The notes beneath the pieces were generated by a model. That model saw nothing but the letters and a program-made list of their open reading frames with translations. It did no database searches and was not told where the DNA came from. A DNA stretch of 64,000 nucleotides from NCBI GenBank assembly GCA_022376465.1, contig JACDTU010000004.1, positions 1,054,001-1,118,000 of the forward strand, in the 5' to 3' direction. Positions 1 through 11,389 of the stretch are shown one piece after another (the stretch's first letter is position 1; each line of letters opens with the position of its first letter). Made by a program: the position numbers and the translations under genes. The stretch is from Cubamyces lactineus (taxonomy: Eukaryota; Basidiomycota; Agaricomycetes; Polyporales; Polyporaceae).

Positions 1-11
1 TATCTATACAG

Positions 12-3000
12 GCCCCACCACCACGACTTCCGACGACCTCTTCACTTGAATCACCATTACTCACCCCGCAGCCAACAGGCCCTGGTGGTTTGGGTATTTC
101 TCCTTCTCCTACCCCTCCTCCGCATCCCGCTTCGCCTATGCCCCACGAGCGCAGAGCACCACCCTTAACGCATAAATCTCCCGAGGGCCCACCTCCATCA
201 CCGACGCCGCAGACCGGAGCCACACTGAGGCTGGCCTCGGACGATATACAGCAAATCGGTGCCTTCATGCGGGAATTCGTGGCGAGGAACCTCGTGCCCT
301 GGATGGAGAAGTGTGTCATTGAGTGGAATGAGAACGTGAGTCCAGGCCCAGCGTTATTTTGCGCCCGCTCATTGGCATCCTACCGTAGTACTCCTCATCG
401 CGACGGCTTCCATCTCGCCTATTTTCATCGACGCGTCGGCTTTTCGGTGCTGCCTCAGCCGCATCGTCACCAGCCACGCCCACCCACGGCTCTAGCCCGT
501 CGGTGTCGTCTGTGACTTCGAGGTTCACGCATGGCGCGAACAATTCAGTCAGCTCGATCACATCGGTCACCTCGGTATCCACCATGGGAGGTGGAAACGT
601 TAACCAGCAGAGACGGCTTGCCGAATTTGCAACCATCCTTGGTGACTACAAGCTGGCCATCTCGGTGTGGGAGACTCTGCGGAAAGAGGGCAGAGGTGGA
701 TCCGTGCGTCTTCAATACTACTATCACCGCTATGGGTCTCATCGTGGATATTCTGTTGATAGGATGTCCTGCCGCTACTCTCTGCCCCATCACCCGCGCT
801 AGCCTTGCATGCTGATCATGCCCTGTCTACTTTGAGAGGACCACAGCCACGACAGGGTACTCCTTTTGAAGCACCCGCAAATGCTCAGTACAGGGCACTT
901 GTTTATGCCGTACGTTGGGAGTCAGGCATCAATCGCCCAGACTTCTTGAGCCCGACTCTGGAAGGAGAGAGATGGCTGGTCAAGGCTGCTTCTAGTGTAC
1001 GTTTTCCGCAGCCGTCCTGCGGCGAGTTGTGAGAATGCTAATGGGGTTATCAAGGCAGAAGAGCCCCCCACCGCGATCCTGTACGCGCACGCCGCTTTCC
1101 TCAGCGAGTCCAAGCGTTCTCGGCGGCGGGCGGCGCTCTGGTACCTGGTTGCTGCAGAGAAGCTTGAGAAGACTGGAATCGTGCGTTGGTCCCTATAATT
1201 GGTTCAGTTCGAAAGTTGTGTTGACGTGCAGGATCTAGAAAACTCTGGCGATGTACTTTTTCCGCAAGGCGCATGAACTGTACCAGGTTCCGCCGCCGAA
1301 GGAGCTCTCGCCGTCGTTCTGGGAAAGCGAGGACCGCAGCCCGACACAGTGGGAGGGGTTCTCCGCTGTCCTGCCTGCGATTGAGCATGAGCTAGGTGCG
1401 GACCTTCCAGACGTATATTCTTGGCTACCCCTAACACACGAATGTCTACTTCAGGAAGATTGCTCTACACCACTGGTGATACTGCGGGTGCTGTCAAATA
1501 CTTCCTGGCTTTACTCAAGCCGGTTGTGCAGCATGGGCCGCAGCTGCATCCTCCCCACTCTGCGAACGGGGCGGGATCGCCACTTCTCCCTCAACCCAGT
1601 CGGGGTAAGGTTTACTTGGAGGACTTCCGGGTAGCGTTCAAGGTAACGGCACTCTCTCCCACTGCGACTTCGTGTACTCATCCGCAGTCCCGACTGCAGC
1701 ACTTCAAGGTTACCGAGGGCGATGCGTGGAAGAAACTGGGATTGCAGCTCCCTATCACCTTCTGCCAGGCGAAGCAGACTCGCGTCAGGTTTCCGGGCGA
1801 TGCCGTCGAGGGCGACTCCGCTGCATGGGAAAAGCTCGAAGGGGACTGGGCGGCATTTTGGTCTCAGCACGGCAAGGAGAAGCTTGGGAAGAGCGGGAAA
1901 GCTGCAGTCAATGGTAGGCAGCTCGCAGTCCCGGAAGTGATATCCGTCGCTGATGTTGGCCGCAGAGACGTTCTGGGTGGATCTCGTCCTGAAGAACCCG
2001 CTCGACGTCGAGGTGACGCTTTCTGGGCTGACTGTTTCCGTGCGCGAGAAGTCCGCGGAGGACGCCAAAGAGACCCCGGATTTCGTGGAAGTCGAGGTGG
2101 TTGATGATGTCGTCCTTGGGCCTAGGGACACTCGAACGGTATGTATTGTATTCTGAGTGTGGCGAGCGCACTGCTGAATCGGTTTGGCAGATTCCCATAG
2201 CGGTACGATGCAAGAAGCCTGCCGCGCTCGTCATCACGCATGCTGTGTACGAGTTCTTCTCCCTTCTTCCGGCTACAGAGTCCCTCGTTGTGCGCGGCCG
2301 CCGCCTGAATGATACCCCGCAACAAAGACAAGAGAAGACGTACGCTCCGGATGTTCTGATCAGAATCGAAGTGGAGGAGGCGGGACAGCGGCTTCATGTG
2401 CACTTCGTCGACGATAGACATCTGGTGCTTGCTCAGGGAGAGTACAAGCACCAGCGCGTCTGGTTGACGAACTCTGGGACACGACCGATCAGCGAGCTCT
2501 GGGTCCTTACTGGCGAGAATGACGAGGTATGGATAGAGATCGGCGCCAGCGACTCCCTAGGTCTGTCCACCCTTCGAGTGCTGTCTCCTCTGTACTCACT
2601 GTGTGTGCAGATGCGTCATCGTCATCACCGCCGAAGACAGAAATTCTGCGCACAACGAATTCCTTGGCTCCGAGGACACCCCGTCGAATCCCTCTAGATG
2701 CCATCCACTCCGCGCCCCAACTAGGGCCCGGAGAAGAGATTCAAGTGCCCTTTATCCTCCATGCGGCGCATCATGGCGAACAGGATCTTTGCATGCTATT
2801 CGTTTTCCGTGAGGTGAGCCAACTATCAGTGCGTCCTTAGTCGACAATCCTCACTGGCAAGTACTGTAGGCCCCGGACACGCCGTTCCATTCTACCCGGG
2901 TCACTCGGCGATACGAAGTCAAGCCCATCCTCAACATCTCCACCTCCGCACGTCCGAGCGCGTCATCCGACCAGGCGTACATCGTCAATATAGAGATCGA

Positions 3001-4379
3001 AAACGTCACGAACTCGAGCAACGTCGAGATCAAGCAGGTGTCGACGTTGAGCGGCTCCTGGGACTGCTCGCCATTACATCCATTTTCAAGGTGAGCTCCT
3101 TCGTTTTGATTGAATGCGTCTACTGACATCGGATGAATTGGGTCGATAGTGTGATCGTGCACCCGCACCAGCTTGCAAGCCTTTCACTAGGTGCAAAGTC
3201 ATGGCACGCCGGGTCTGGCGTCTCGGAAACGCGCGAGTTTGTCGCTCGCAAACTCAATGCTCTGTTGCAAGGAGGTCCCATTGACCACTCAGAGCCGCCT
3301 GCCTTGGATCTCACATGCACACATATCGCTTCAGTAAGCCATCCCAATTTGTCCTCGCATACACAAGCTAACCATGCACCCATCCAGGACTCGGACGTCG
3401 TCCCTCTACATACCCCTGCCACCCAGCACTTCATCCACTGCGGCCGGCGCACCATGACCGCCCAAGCGACCGCCGCAGCGCACCCAGACATCCCCGCACG
3501 GCTGCACCGCACGCTCTTCCCGCTCTACAACCCCGCCACGGTCGACGTGGTCGTCTTCTGGGCGCTCCCCGCGCAGAAGCGCGCGGGGCACATCCTCCTG
3601 CAGGGCCCCGCGCTCGGCGCGTCGCACGCGCCCCTGCGCGAGGTCGTGCAGGCCGCGCGGGGCATGAAGGCGAAGCGCTCGATGTATGCGGAGACGCAGC
3701 GCGAGCGCGCGGCGATCATCGAGGCGATCGAGGCGTGCGAGTGGAATCGGGAGGAGGACCCGGTCGCGGTGTTCGTGAAGGACGGCCATGTTACTGAACA
3801 CGATTTCCGGCATGGGTGCGTTTCGTTGTTTCTATGCTATGTGCGAGGCAGGGCTTTGAGTGTTGACATATCTCTGGGATAGACCGTGCCACGTCCCGCT
3901 CTCGTTCACGTTCCGCAACCTCTCCCTCACGCATCCCGCACGCGTCACGCTCAAGCTGGCGGAGAACGTGGGGAACGATCGCGTCGAGTACGTGTGAACC
4001 TCCATTTCTCCCATTTCAACATCGGCACTGACATTCACAACCATGCAGCAATCTCCTTCCACCGTCTTACGCTGGCCGCCTCGTGCACCGCACGGTGCTC
4101 GAGCCTGCACAGTCGCACACCGCGCACGCGAAGCTGTGGGCGACACGCCCGGGCTGCTACGCCCTGGACTCGTGGACGGTCGAGACGGAGGTTGGAGAGC
4201 CGTCTGCGCCTGCGCCGACCCAGGAGTTCCTAGAACCACCAGCGGAGGCGGGGAAGCCTTCTCAGCCCACCCCACGTACCTTCGTTTGGCGGTCACGACA
4301 GCTGCGATACCTCCAGCGCCCGCCTGCGGGCGACGCCCGACCGTTCGTGACGGTCGTAGATACCGGGCGGCTCGGGTAG
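12..4379 (+). CDS. TRS85: TRAPP complex subunit TRAPPC8/Trs85-like, 3' part (5' end outside window)
   Basis: This is the C-terminal portion of a Trs85/TRAPPC8 homologue. In the known family this is the TRAPPIII-specific subunit that directs the Rab/Ypt exchange complex to autophagy and Golgi membranes. The window opens on a 3' splice site (AG at 10-11), and the first exon reads a Pro/Ser-rich linker and then the conserved block ASDDIQQIGAFMREFVARN, with WMEKCVIEWNEN before a gtgagt donor at about 335. Further exons give GDYKLAISVWETLRKEGRGG (about 640-700), the TPR-like stretches AILYAHAAFLSESKR, AALWYLVAAEKLEK and MYFFRKAHELYQ, and later beta-sandwich-like sequence with VFWALPAQKRAGHILLQGP. 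The last exon (after about 4047) ends in VTVVDTGRLG and a TAG at 4377-4379. There are many short introns. Assignment rests on motif recognition and long collinearity; exact exon borders in the middle are approximate. Confidence 0.85.
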
Positions 4380-4693
4380 GCCGGAGGAGCCATCTCACTC
4401 TGTAGGAGCGGGTGCGGTACATTGTGTGTGGGTGCCGTGTGTATATATGCATTATAGCGTATATTGTACATATTTCCCTGAGCAAAGAACAGCGCGCGCA
4501 GCTGGTGCGCGTCGGACGAAAGAAGGGTATGTCATGATGATGATGAAGCAGCCTGGCCCTGTGCAAGAACAAGTGAGCGCGCACCCAGCTGAATGGATGG
4601 GCGCACAGTCCACCGACCGACCTAGAAGGTCAAGGGGTCTGCACGCGGGAGGGAACGAGAAGGATGGAAAGGACCCGTGCGCGGACGGGCGGA
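4380..4693. other. Convergent 3' intergenic region
   Basis: 314 bp between the stop of the Trs85-like gene and the stop of the Mpv17-like gene on the opposite strand. It should hold both 3' UTRs. I see no gene or repeat in it. Confidence 0.6.
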
Positions 4694-5711
4694 TCAGTCC
4701 TTCTTGGGCTCCTTGGCCTTCTTCTCCTTGGCCTCCGCCTCGAGGCGCATCTTCTTGATTTTGGTGTTGAAGTACGTCTGCAACAGTACGCGCGCACGCG
4801 TCAGCCATATTATAATATGCGAGATCTCGGTTCTGCATAGTATGTATGTAGGTGGCGGTGGGAAGCGGGAGGACTCACCCCGGTGAGGAACTGCATGAAG
4901 TTGAAGAACGGGACCCACATCTCCGCGGGGAGGAACTGCTGTGCGAACACGGTGTACGCGGGCGCGGTCATCCAGGTGATCTGCGAGCGCGCGGATAAGA
5001 GGCGCGGTATTGCGATGATTCATTGAGACGACAGGGCGGTCGGGAGCTGTTAGAGACGAAACGCACCCTGAGGACCTTCCCGAAGCCGGCCTTGACCGTC
5101 TTTGCGACCTCGTCGACAGACTTTGCGCCGTTGATGACCGCCATGCAAGTAAGGTACGCTACGCATCCGCGCCATCAGCCCTCCCGCATCGTCCACCCCG
5201 AACCCCAAGAAAGAACGCAAGACGCACAGAAGATCTGAATGGGCGCAACGACGAGCTGGCTCGCAAGCAGCATGCCCACGCGCGCAGCCAGGCCAGACTT
5301 GCCGGCAAAGACGCGCTGGAGGGCGTTGATGAGCGTGTGCGAGACGGGGGCGGAGACGAGGAAGCCGTAGGCGGCCATCTTGAACGCCTTGGACGAGACC
5401 TGCGCGCGCGCGAGCACGTGCAGCAGGAAGGGCGCGTCCTTGCTCACGCGCGGCGGGGGCGCGCCTGCGAGGTGCGAGGCGAGGATCTCCTGGAAGAACT
5501 GCAGGAGCGCTGTGTGCGCGGGTGCGGGGCGCGGGTGCGGGGAGGGAGCGTGTGGTGAGCGTGGTGGGTGTGGTGGGTGTGGGGAGTGGTAGGCATCGGA
5601 CGGTTACTCACCTGTGGTGATGGCCTTGGTGCGAAGGGGGTGCGCTGAGAGGTTGCGGAGGTACGCCGCGAGGAGCGGGTTCATCTGGCGGGGTGCGACG
5701 GCGGTGCTCAT
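4694..5711 (-). CDS. Mpv17/PMP22 family integral membrane protein
   Basis: A protein of about 220 residues of the Mpv17/PMP22 family (peroxisomal or inner mitochondrial membrane proteins, channel-like). The ATG at 5711 opens MSTAVAPRQMNPLLAAYL followed by HPLRTKAITT, the typical N-terminus of the family. Exon 1 is 5612-5711, and exon 2 resumes with ALLQFFQEILASHLAG. Later exons give hydrophobic segments (SKAFKMAAYGFLVSAPVSHT, VGMLLASQLVVAPIQIF) and the signature ITWMTAPAYTVFAQQFLP with MWVPFFNFMQFLTG, matching the family W-x-P...W-x-P-F-F-N pattern. The tail is strongly charged (MRLEAEAKEKKAKEPKKD), which is unusual but common in fungal PMP22-like members. Four introns are inferred. Peroxisomal versus mitochondrial location cannot be decided from the sequence. 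Confidence 0.87.
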
Positions 5712-6437
5712 GGCTAGCTCGACCTGGACGGCAGCGAGGTGGACGAGGAGGAGGGCGAGGGTGAGGGCGAGGAGGAAGAGGGGTGAGAAGTGGGGACGGG
5801 CGGGAGGAGGTAGTGATATATGTATGTCTGCGGAGAGTAAGTAGGATGACCAGGGGACTAGCTTAGATCCCGATCACCGATCCATAGTACCTCCTTCAAC
5901 GCCCGGCTACTCCGGCCTCCTTCCAGCCCCGCCTATCCGGTTCTCCTCCCCGCACTCTCTACCTACGCGTCTTGGGTCCGCGTCCGTCGCCTGCAACTCC
6001 TCCAAGCCTCAGCGCAAGTCACCAGACCTTGCAACCATGTCATGAGCATAGCACGGAACGTCAGCTAGGGTTCATCTTTGAGCAAGGGGCCTACCACCTT
6101 CGATCTATCAGAAGACCGTCCCCGCGACGCGCAACGAAGATTGAACGGAGCGCATTACGCGCGCGCAACAGGGCCGAGGCGGCAGCAGAACCAGCCACAG
6201 ACCTGAGACGTGGCAGCAGCCCCCACTCGACTCTCGAATGCATCCGGACCAAGCCTCAGACCTCCTGTATCGTCCTCGACACCGACCCGGTCCATACCTG
6301 ACGCGTCCTGCAGTAAAAACCATTCCATGTATTGATACGAACGTAAGGTAGAGGCAATAAACACGAGGGGTAAAAGCGAGCACTCTAGGCAGGTATCTAA
6401 GTCATCACGGCCCCCAAGAAACGAGTGAAAAACGTCA
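5712..6437. other. Intergenic: Mpv17-like 5' side and YHM2 3' side
   Basis: 726 bp between two minus-strand genes. It should contain the promoter of the Mpv17-like gene and the 3' UTR of the carrier gene. A purine-rich run at about 5717-5800 lies just upstream of the Mpv17-like start and reads as a CT-rich leader on the coding strand. No convincing ORF. Confidence 0.5.
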
Positions 6438-7868
6438 TCATTGACCCTTGACCCTGTGTCAAATAAGCTATGGTGAGCGGACACAACTTTGCGGACAGAG
6501 GGGAGGGATCCGTACCAGGCCTTGACGTAGTCGGCGAACGACACCATGCAGACCGTTTGCCAGATACCGAGACCTATCCGGGGCGTAACACCACGGTAGA
6601 GGCCCTTGAGACCGTTCTCCTTGTAAATGTATTGTAGTGTGTTGAGGATCGTCTTCTTCTCCCCGCGCTCAGCCGATTTTGCCATAGATTGCATCTGCGC
6701 AGCGTGGTCAGCGCACAAACACCAGTCTGACGCGAACAATTGCGCGCACCTCGACACGGACGACCTCAATCGGCTGGTTCCAGGTCGCGAGCGCACCACC
6801 AATCGACGAAGACAGGATCTTCTCGAACGGCGTGAGCTTCTCGCCCTCACCCTTGCCCTTCAGTTTCCGGATGCTGCTCTCCGCGAGACGCGCAAAGCCC
6901 ATGCGCGAGCCCCAGTTCGTACATTGCCGGACCGCGACCGCGTTCACGCCCTTGTTGATACCTGCGAGACCCTCCCGACGGTAAATGTCCGCGAACACGG
7001 CCCAAGTCGATGGCGGCTTGATGCCCGCCGCAGCCTGCTTATGCCGCGTGATCTCCGCGGTCTTCATACATGTGCAGAAACCTACGAAACGCGTACAATG
7101 AGTTCATGTAAGGAGTGAGACCAGGGAGGCGGCGACGCACCCATAGTTGCATATGCCTGTACAATGCCACCACCCATACCACCGAGGAGACCGGCCACCG
7201 CGGGGTTGACGCCCATCGCCGTAGTCGTAGACTCGATTTCCGAGGCCGTGAAGAGAAGCACCGCGCCCTTCGTCGACGCCTCGATCCAAGCCTACACGAC
7301 CGATGATAAGAGGGTCGCGTGACGCGATAGGATGGAAGGTGGTGCAAGTGACACGTACCCATGGAATGAGACCTTGGTAGAAACCCGCGACACCGCCGCG
7401 ACTCCAGACGGTTTGAATCGCTTGGAACATGGTTTGTGACCGGTTAGCGGCCATCTGGGTCTTCAAGACCTCAAGGGGCTGGCCGAGCGTCGTAACCTGC
7501 GCACATCGTCAGACCACGTCGCGCTCCAGGCGCGGATGCTCAAGCGCAGACTTGCCTCCTACATCGCGATCGCCAAGTCAGTACCGAGCCAGACGCGCGT
7601 TACCCCGCAAACATGGACTTACAAACTATACATGGACGGTTTCGCAAAACGCATTCCGAACGCGTCGCTCAGCATCTGGCGGGGGTTGTGAGAGGGCAGA
7701 GGGGGGCATACCATGTTCATGATCGCGCCTGGGGAGGGAGAACGATTAGCATTCACGTGGGCCAGCTCAGCAGCCACCGCGGGCGCGGAAGGAGTGCTAC
7801 TGGTACTGACCGACGGCGATGTTGGACCAGCTGACGCCTTTCTGGCCGGGCTCCTTTCCAATGGCCAT
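6438..7868 (-). CDS. YHM2: Mitochondrial carrier Yhm2 (citrate/oxoglutarate carrier, mtDNA-associated)
   Basis: Mitochondrial carrier family protein of about 300 residues. In yeast Yhm2 exchanges citrate for 2-oxoglutarate across the inner membrane and also binds mtDNA. The ATG at 7866-7868 begins [20 protein letters not shown]. Repeat 1 carries [20 protein letters not shown] (the carrier P-x-E-x-x-K motif) and [20 protein letters not shown]; repeat 2 has [16 protein letters not shown], the Yhm2-specific form that lacks the proline; repeat 3 has [14 protein letters not shown] and [20 protein letters not shown]. Several short introns separate these blocks. The last exon was chosen by splicing AAGGCCTG (near 6515) to an acceptor at about 6451, giving a short KAWVKGQ end with TGA at 6438-6440; without that splice the frame runs on unnaturally to 6155. 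The body is certain, the extreme C-terminus less so. Confidence 0.9.
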
Positions 7869-7888
7869 GGCTTTTTCGTGGACGGGGG

Positions 7889-7961
7889 TCGTAAGAGAGA
7901 GCGAGAGAGAAGGGGAAAGAGAGAAGGGAGGAGAGGAGAGGGAGGAAGGGAGAGACGGGCG
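7889..7961 (-). promoter_or_regulatory. CT-rich 5' leader of YHM2
   Basis: Almost uninterrupted purines on the plus strand, hence pyrimidines on the transcribed sense strand, 21 bp upstream of the YHM2 ATG. Pyrimidine-rich tracts near transcription starts are common in fungal promoters. Position and composition are seen; the role is inferred. Confidence 0.4.
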
Positions 7962-9350
7962 GCCCCAAATATTGGGGAGAGCAGCTGGCGGCTAAGGGGA
8001 GTATTTGGCCCGCGCAAACACGCGTTACCGTCACCGCGCCATTCACGCGTCGCCCAATCTGCTGCTGCGAAACACGGCCGTCCGTCTCGGACCACGCCAT
8101 GCCATGGTACGACTCTCCCTCTCCCAATTCATACACCTTTTCTGGCCTGCTTCAGCCTTGGGAGGTGCTATGTTCTCATACGCCTCTCCATTTTGTCTTG
8201 GGGGTGTGTGCAGAGAGACAGTTGAGCGGATGGAGGGATGCCAGGCACCCCCAACAGTCCCACTCTCCGCTCCGCTGGGCCAATGACAACGTCTCGGCAA
8301 GCACTTGAATATCGTGGCGATCCTCCGTCGCTCCCGCCCAATCTCATCTCTTCCATTGCGGCCCTCCGGCCCTCGAGACATATGATATTCTATTTCCTAC
8401 ATGAAGCGCAATACATACAGAGGTCACTGCTGTATCTATAGCAGATCTTGAGCGGCATCTGACATGTGCTTCGCCGAGGTGGGTCTTGTTAATGTTCAGC
8501 CCTATCTGGTCTCACTCCGCCGCTCCCTTACACAAGACTCAGCGCATGGGTTCTATGGTCCAGTCGTATCCGGTAAATTCACGACCTGTCAACATCTCAG
8601 GTGAACCGCGGGTGAACGTGTACAATCTAGCACTGATCAAGGCAAGCTCTCGCGTATATGGCAGTGAGGGCATGCCTATCCGTATCAATTCTGTGTGAAA
8701 TGTGGCTTTCTGGGAACTGGATAGTTTTATATAACCCAGAGAGACACGTCTGGTCGACGCTTTTGGCGTGAGGGTACAATGGAAATGTTTCCTTTATGCA
8801 AGACATGTAGTACCGGGTCCTGGACCGTGGCAGGATTGCTACGATCAGCCTCTCCGGAAGCTACCCGGGCCACAGAACTAATGCGCTGACTCTGGTCGTG
8901 ACGCTCTTCTATCTTACAGGCATCGCCACCGCCCCCCAAACAGCGCGCATCTGCCATCCCTCCCTCCTGTAGATCGCGCGCACGCCCAGCTGGTGCCTGC
9001 TGCTGCACATCTCCTAGGCCTTCATCCCACATTATCCACAACCCGCGAGCGAGGCCACCGCGAAACTCACCGAGCGCGTCGCAGGCCTGGGCCCGAGCCC
9101 ATGTCCGCCTCACGCACCATTCCCGATCAGGCATCATGCTCATGATGTATTAGCACCTCCCTCGCCCGCGCCGCGTCCAGGTTCGGGCTGCATCGCAATG
9201 CCCGCTAGCCGAGGAGGCTGGTAGCGACAGATGGCCAAGCTTTGCGTTCGAACGGTGGGCGTGGGCGCTGCGTGTGTCGTGTCGTAACACGGCTTGATAG
9301 CGCCCCTCCTCGAGGACTCCCCCCGTTCGCCGGCCTTTTGGGTGCGCGAC

Positions 9351-9356
9351 TATATA
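9351..9356 (+). promoter_or_regulatory. TATA box of the F-box gene
   Basis: TATATA in the context cgactatataggacccc, 172 bp upstream of the F-box ATG. The spacing leaves room for a 5' UTR and possibly a 5' UTR intron ending at the cag at 9521-9523. Core promoter role is inferred from motif and position. Confidence 0.5.
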
Positions 9357-9527
9357 GGACCCCTCAACTTGCCAGACCCAACGCGCCCGACCGACTCATC
9401 ATCTCGCCCTCGCCCTCGCTTTCTTCTTGTCTTTGCTATTCCTCCTCTCTATGGGTACGTCGCGGTTTCATGTCTACGCTGCTCCACATCTTCGCCAACT
9501 GACCGCCGTTTGACCGATCCAGCAGCC

Positions 9528-10914
9528 ATGATGCCGAAAGTACCGGTCGAACTCACCGACTACATCATCGACTTCCTGCACAAGGATGCTCGTACGCTCG
9601 CCGCGTGCGCCCTCGTGTGCCGCGCCTGGACGCCTGCTGCTCGCTTCCACCTCTTCCGCGCTGTGATCCTCCAGGACCGCGGCTTCGTCTCCTCTTTCCA
9701 ACGTCTTCTTGGCACCTCTCCAGATCTGGGTCTATACGTCCGCGAGCTGACCGTCGCCAAGTTCGTCACCGCGTCGAGCGTGTTCCTCCCCGCAAAGCCG
9801 CCCCTCTCCGTCACCGAGTTTCTCCCCCATATCCTCCGCCAGCTCCCGCACCTCCGCGCACTCACCCTTGCGCACATGGATCTCAAGGGCGGCGATGGTG
9901 GCACAGACCTTCGGGCACTGCATCACCCCACGCTCTCAGAGCTGAGCTGCTCGTACTGTCAATTCACAGACTTTGCAGACTTCGTCGATCTCGTGCACGC
10001 CTTCCCCGCACTCTCTTCACTCTCCATCGCCGGCCTGACGTGGAAAGAAGAAGCACGCCTGCTGGAGGCGCGCCCGCTCCCCGCCACATTGCGCCGCCTC
10101 GTCCTCGGGCGCGAGGTCGACTCGGAGCGGCTGTTCGAGTGGCTGCTCGCCGCGGGCGCGCACAGGACCGTGACGGGCCTCGCTGCCCGCTGTGCCTCGG
10201 AGCGTGACTCCGATCTGGTCGGGCCGTTCCTCAAAGCCGCGGGCCCTGCGCTGCGCGAGCTGGAGCTCGACTGGAGCTTCACGGGCGACAAGAGTACGTC
10301 TCCGCACTCTCCCTCTTCTTTCGTCTTCGTGCCTTTGCCCTTTTCACCGTTCATTCCCGGGCCCGGACATCATAAGAGTGATCGAGTGTTTCAGCCGCAT
10401 CGTCCGCAGTTTGCGGCGGTGGCAGGCAGCAAAGACGCTGAACGCGCGAGATGTCCGTGTCCTGGAGCTGAAAGGGTGGGAGAAAGGCATCAAAGGCAGT
10501 CCGTGTTCGGGAGCTGACCGCCGCTCATTTTTCTGTTCGTGTTCCGTAGCGATCGGCCTGCCGGCGACGATCTCCCTCGCAGAGTGCACGGCGCTCGAGA
10601 GCCTCACGCTCCAGTTCCCCGTGCACTACAGCACCGCCGTGCCTTGGGTCCCCGCGCTCCTCGCGACGCTTGACTCGCCGAGCATCCGCCGTGTCGCGCT
10701 CGAGGTCCGCCTCCTGGGCAGCGTCGACGCGCTCCAGTGGGCCGAGCTGAGCAAGGTGCTCGGCGCGCCCGCGTTTCGCTCGCTGGAGACGATCGCCGTG
10801 GACGTCAACCTCTGGCCGGGGGTGCATAAGGACATGGCGGAGGTGGAGGGGATCGTGCGGACGCGCTTGCGGCCCTTTGAGAAGAAGGGCATGGTTCGGT
10901 TTGGGAGGGCTTGA
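9528..10914 (+). CDS. F-box protein with leucine-rich C-terminal region
   Basis: A typical basidiomycete F-box protein, presumed substrate receptor of an SCF (Skp1-Cullin-F-box) ubiquitin ligase. Two ATGs are adjacent (9528 and 9531). Residues about 3-45 read as an F-box: PVELTDYIIDFLHKD, then ALVCRAWTPAARFHLFRAV. The remainder has irregular leucine-rich segments (LPHLRALTLAHMDL, HPTLSELSCSYCQF, FPALSSLSIAGLTW, LRELELDWSF, CTALESLTLQFP, FRSLETIAVDVNLWPG). Two introns are inferred, at about 10293-10394 and within about 10490-10550. The protein ends FEKKGMVRFGRA with TGA at 10912-10914. Agaricomycetes carry hundreds of such fast-evolving F-box genes, so the substrate cannot be guessed. Confidence 0.82.
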
Positions 10915-11082
10915 GAATGGATATGATTAGGGTAGTATTGTCGCATGCCTTGCTAGTCGCGTTTCTCGGTCTATTATCGTAGTAGTATCACGCATCAGCT
11001 CGATGGTCGTTTCTTTTGTATCGGTCGGATATGGCGACTTGTAGTGTATCTTCGCTTGATTCATAATACTACATCTTACGCG

Positions 11083-11106
11083 CTTGACTGCTTGACTGCT
11101 TGACTT
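11083..11106 (+). repeat. Short tandem repeat, 3 x 8 bp
   Basis: CTTGACTG, CTTGACTG, CTTGACTT in direct succession in the 3' region of the F-box gene. Confidence 0.8.
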
Positions 11107-11265
11107 TCTGGAGGGTCGGGAGCTTTCCCGGGGAGCGCTGTTAGCTTGCTGGACGTGATATACCTAGGCCAGGCTGGGCCAGATGCAAGTATAATCATTA
11201 GCGAGAGTAGGGTGCGTCATGAATGTCACTGCGACGGAGGGGTGATGTAGTGATACGTAGGGAGA

Positions 11266-11277
11266 GGGGGGGGGGGG
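11266..11277 (+). repeat. Homopolymer G12
   Basis: Twelve consecutive G residues between convergent genes. It is a likely length-variable site and a possible source of assembly length error. Confidence 0.85.
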
Positions 11278-11389
11278 CATTAAGGATCCGTTAGTAACGT
11301 AACAAACAGTCAATGGTGCGTATCATCCGATGGAGAGCGAGGGTATACTTGGGATAAGGATATTCAGAGCGCGAAGCCGAGGGTCCGAC

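Larger units (their letters stand above)
7869..9527. other. Divergent intergenic region between YHM2 and the F-box gene
   Basis: 1.66 kb separating two divergently transcribed genes. A GA-rich tract at 7889-7961 lies just upstream of the YHM2 start and is a CT-rich leader on that strand. The rest holds short unsupported ORFs on both strands and nothing that looks conserved. Confidence 0.5.
10915..11389. other. Convergent 3' intergenic region with simple repeats
   Basis: 475 bp between the F-box stop and the ABC transporter stop (tail to tail). It contains three tandem copies of an 8-bp CTTGACTG-type unit (11083-11106) and a 12-base G run (11266-11277). No gene seen. Confidence 0.6.

Noticed and set aside
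8727..9143. 138-codon minus-strand frame upstream of the F-box gene
   Set aside because: No family motif, ambiguous start, Gly/Ala/Arg-rich composition as expected from GC-rich non-coding sequence; it lies in a promoter region.
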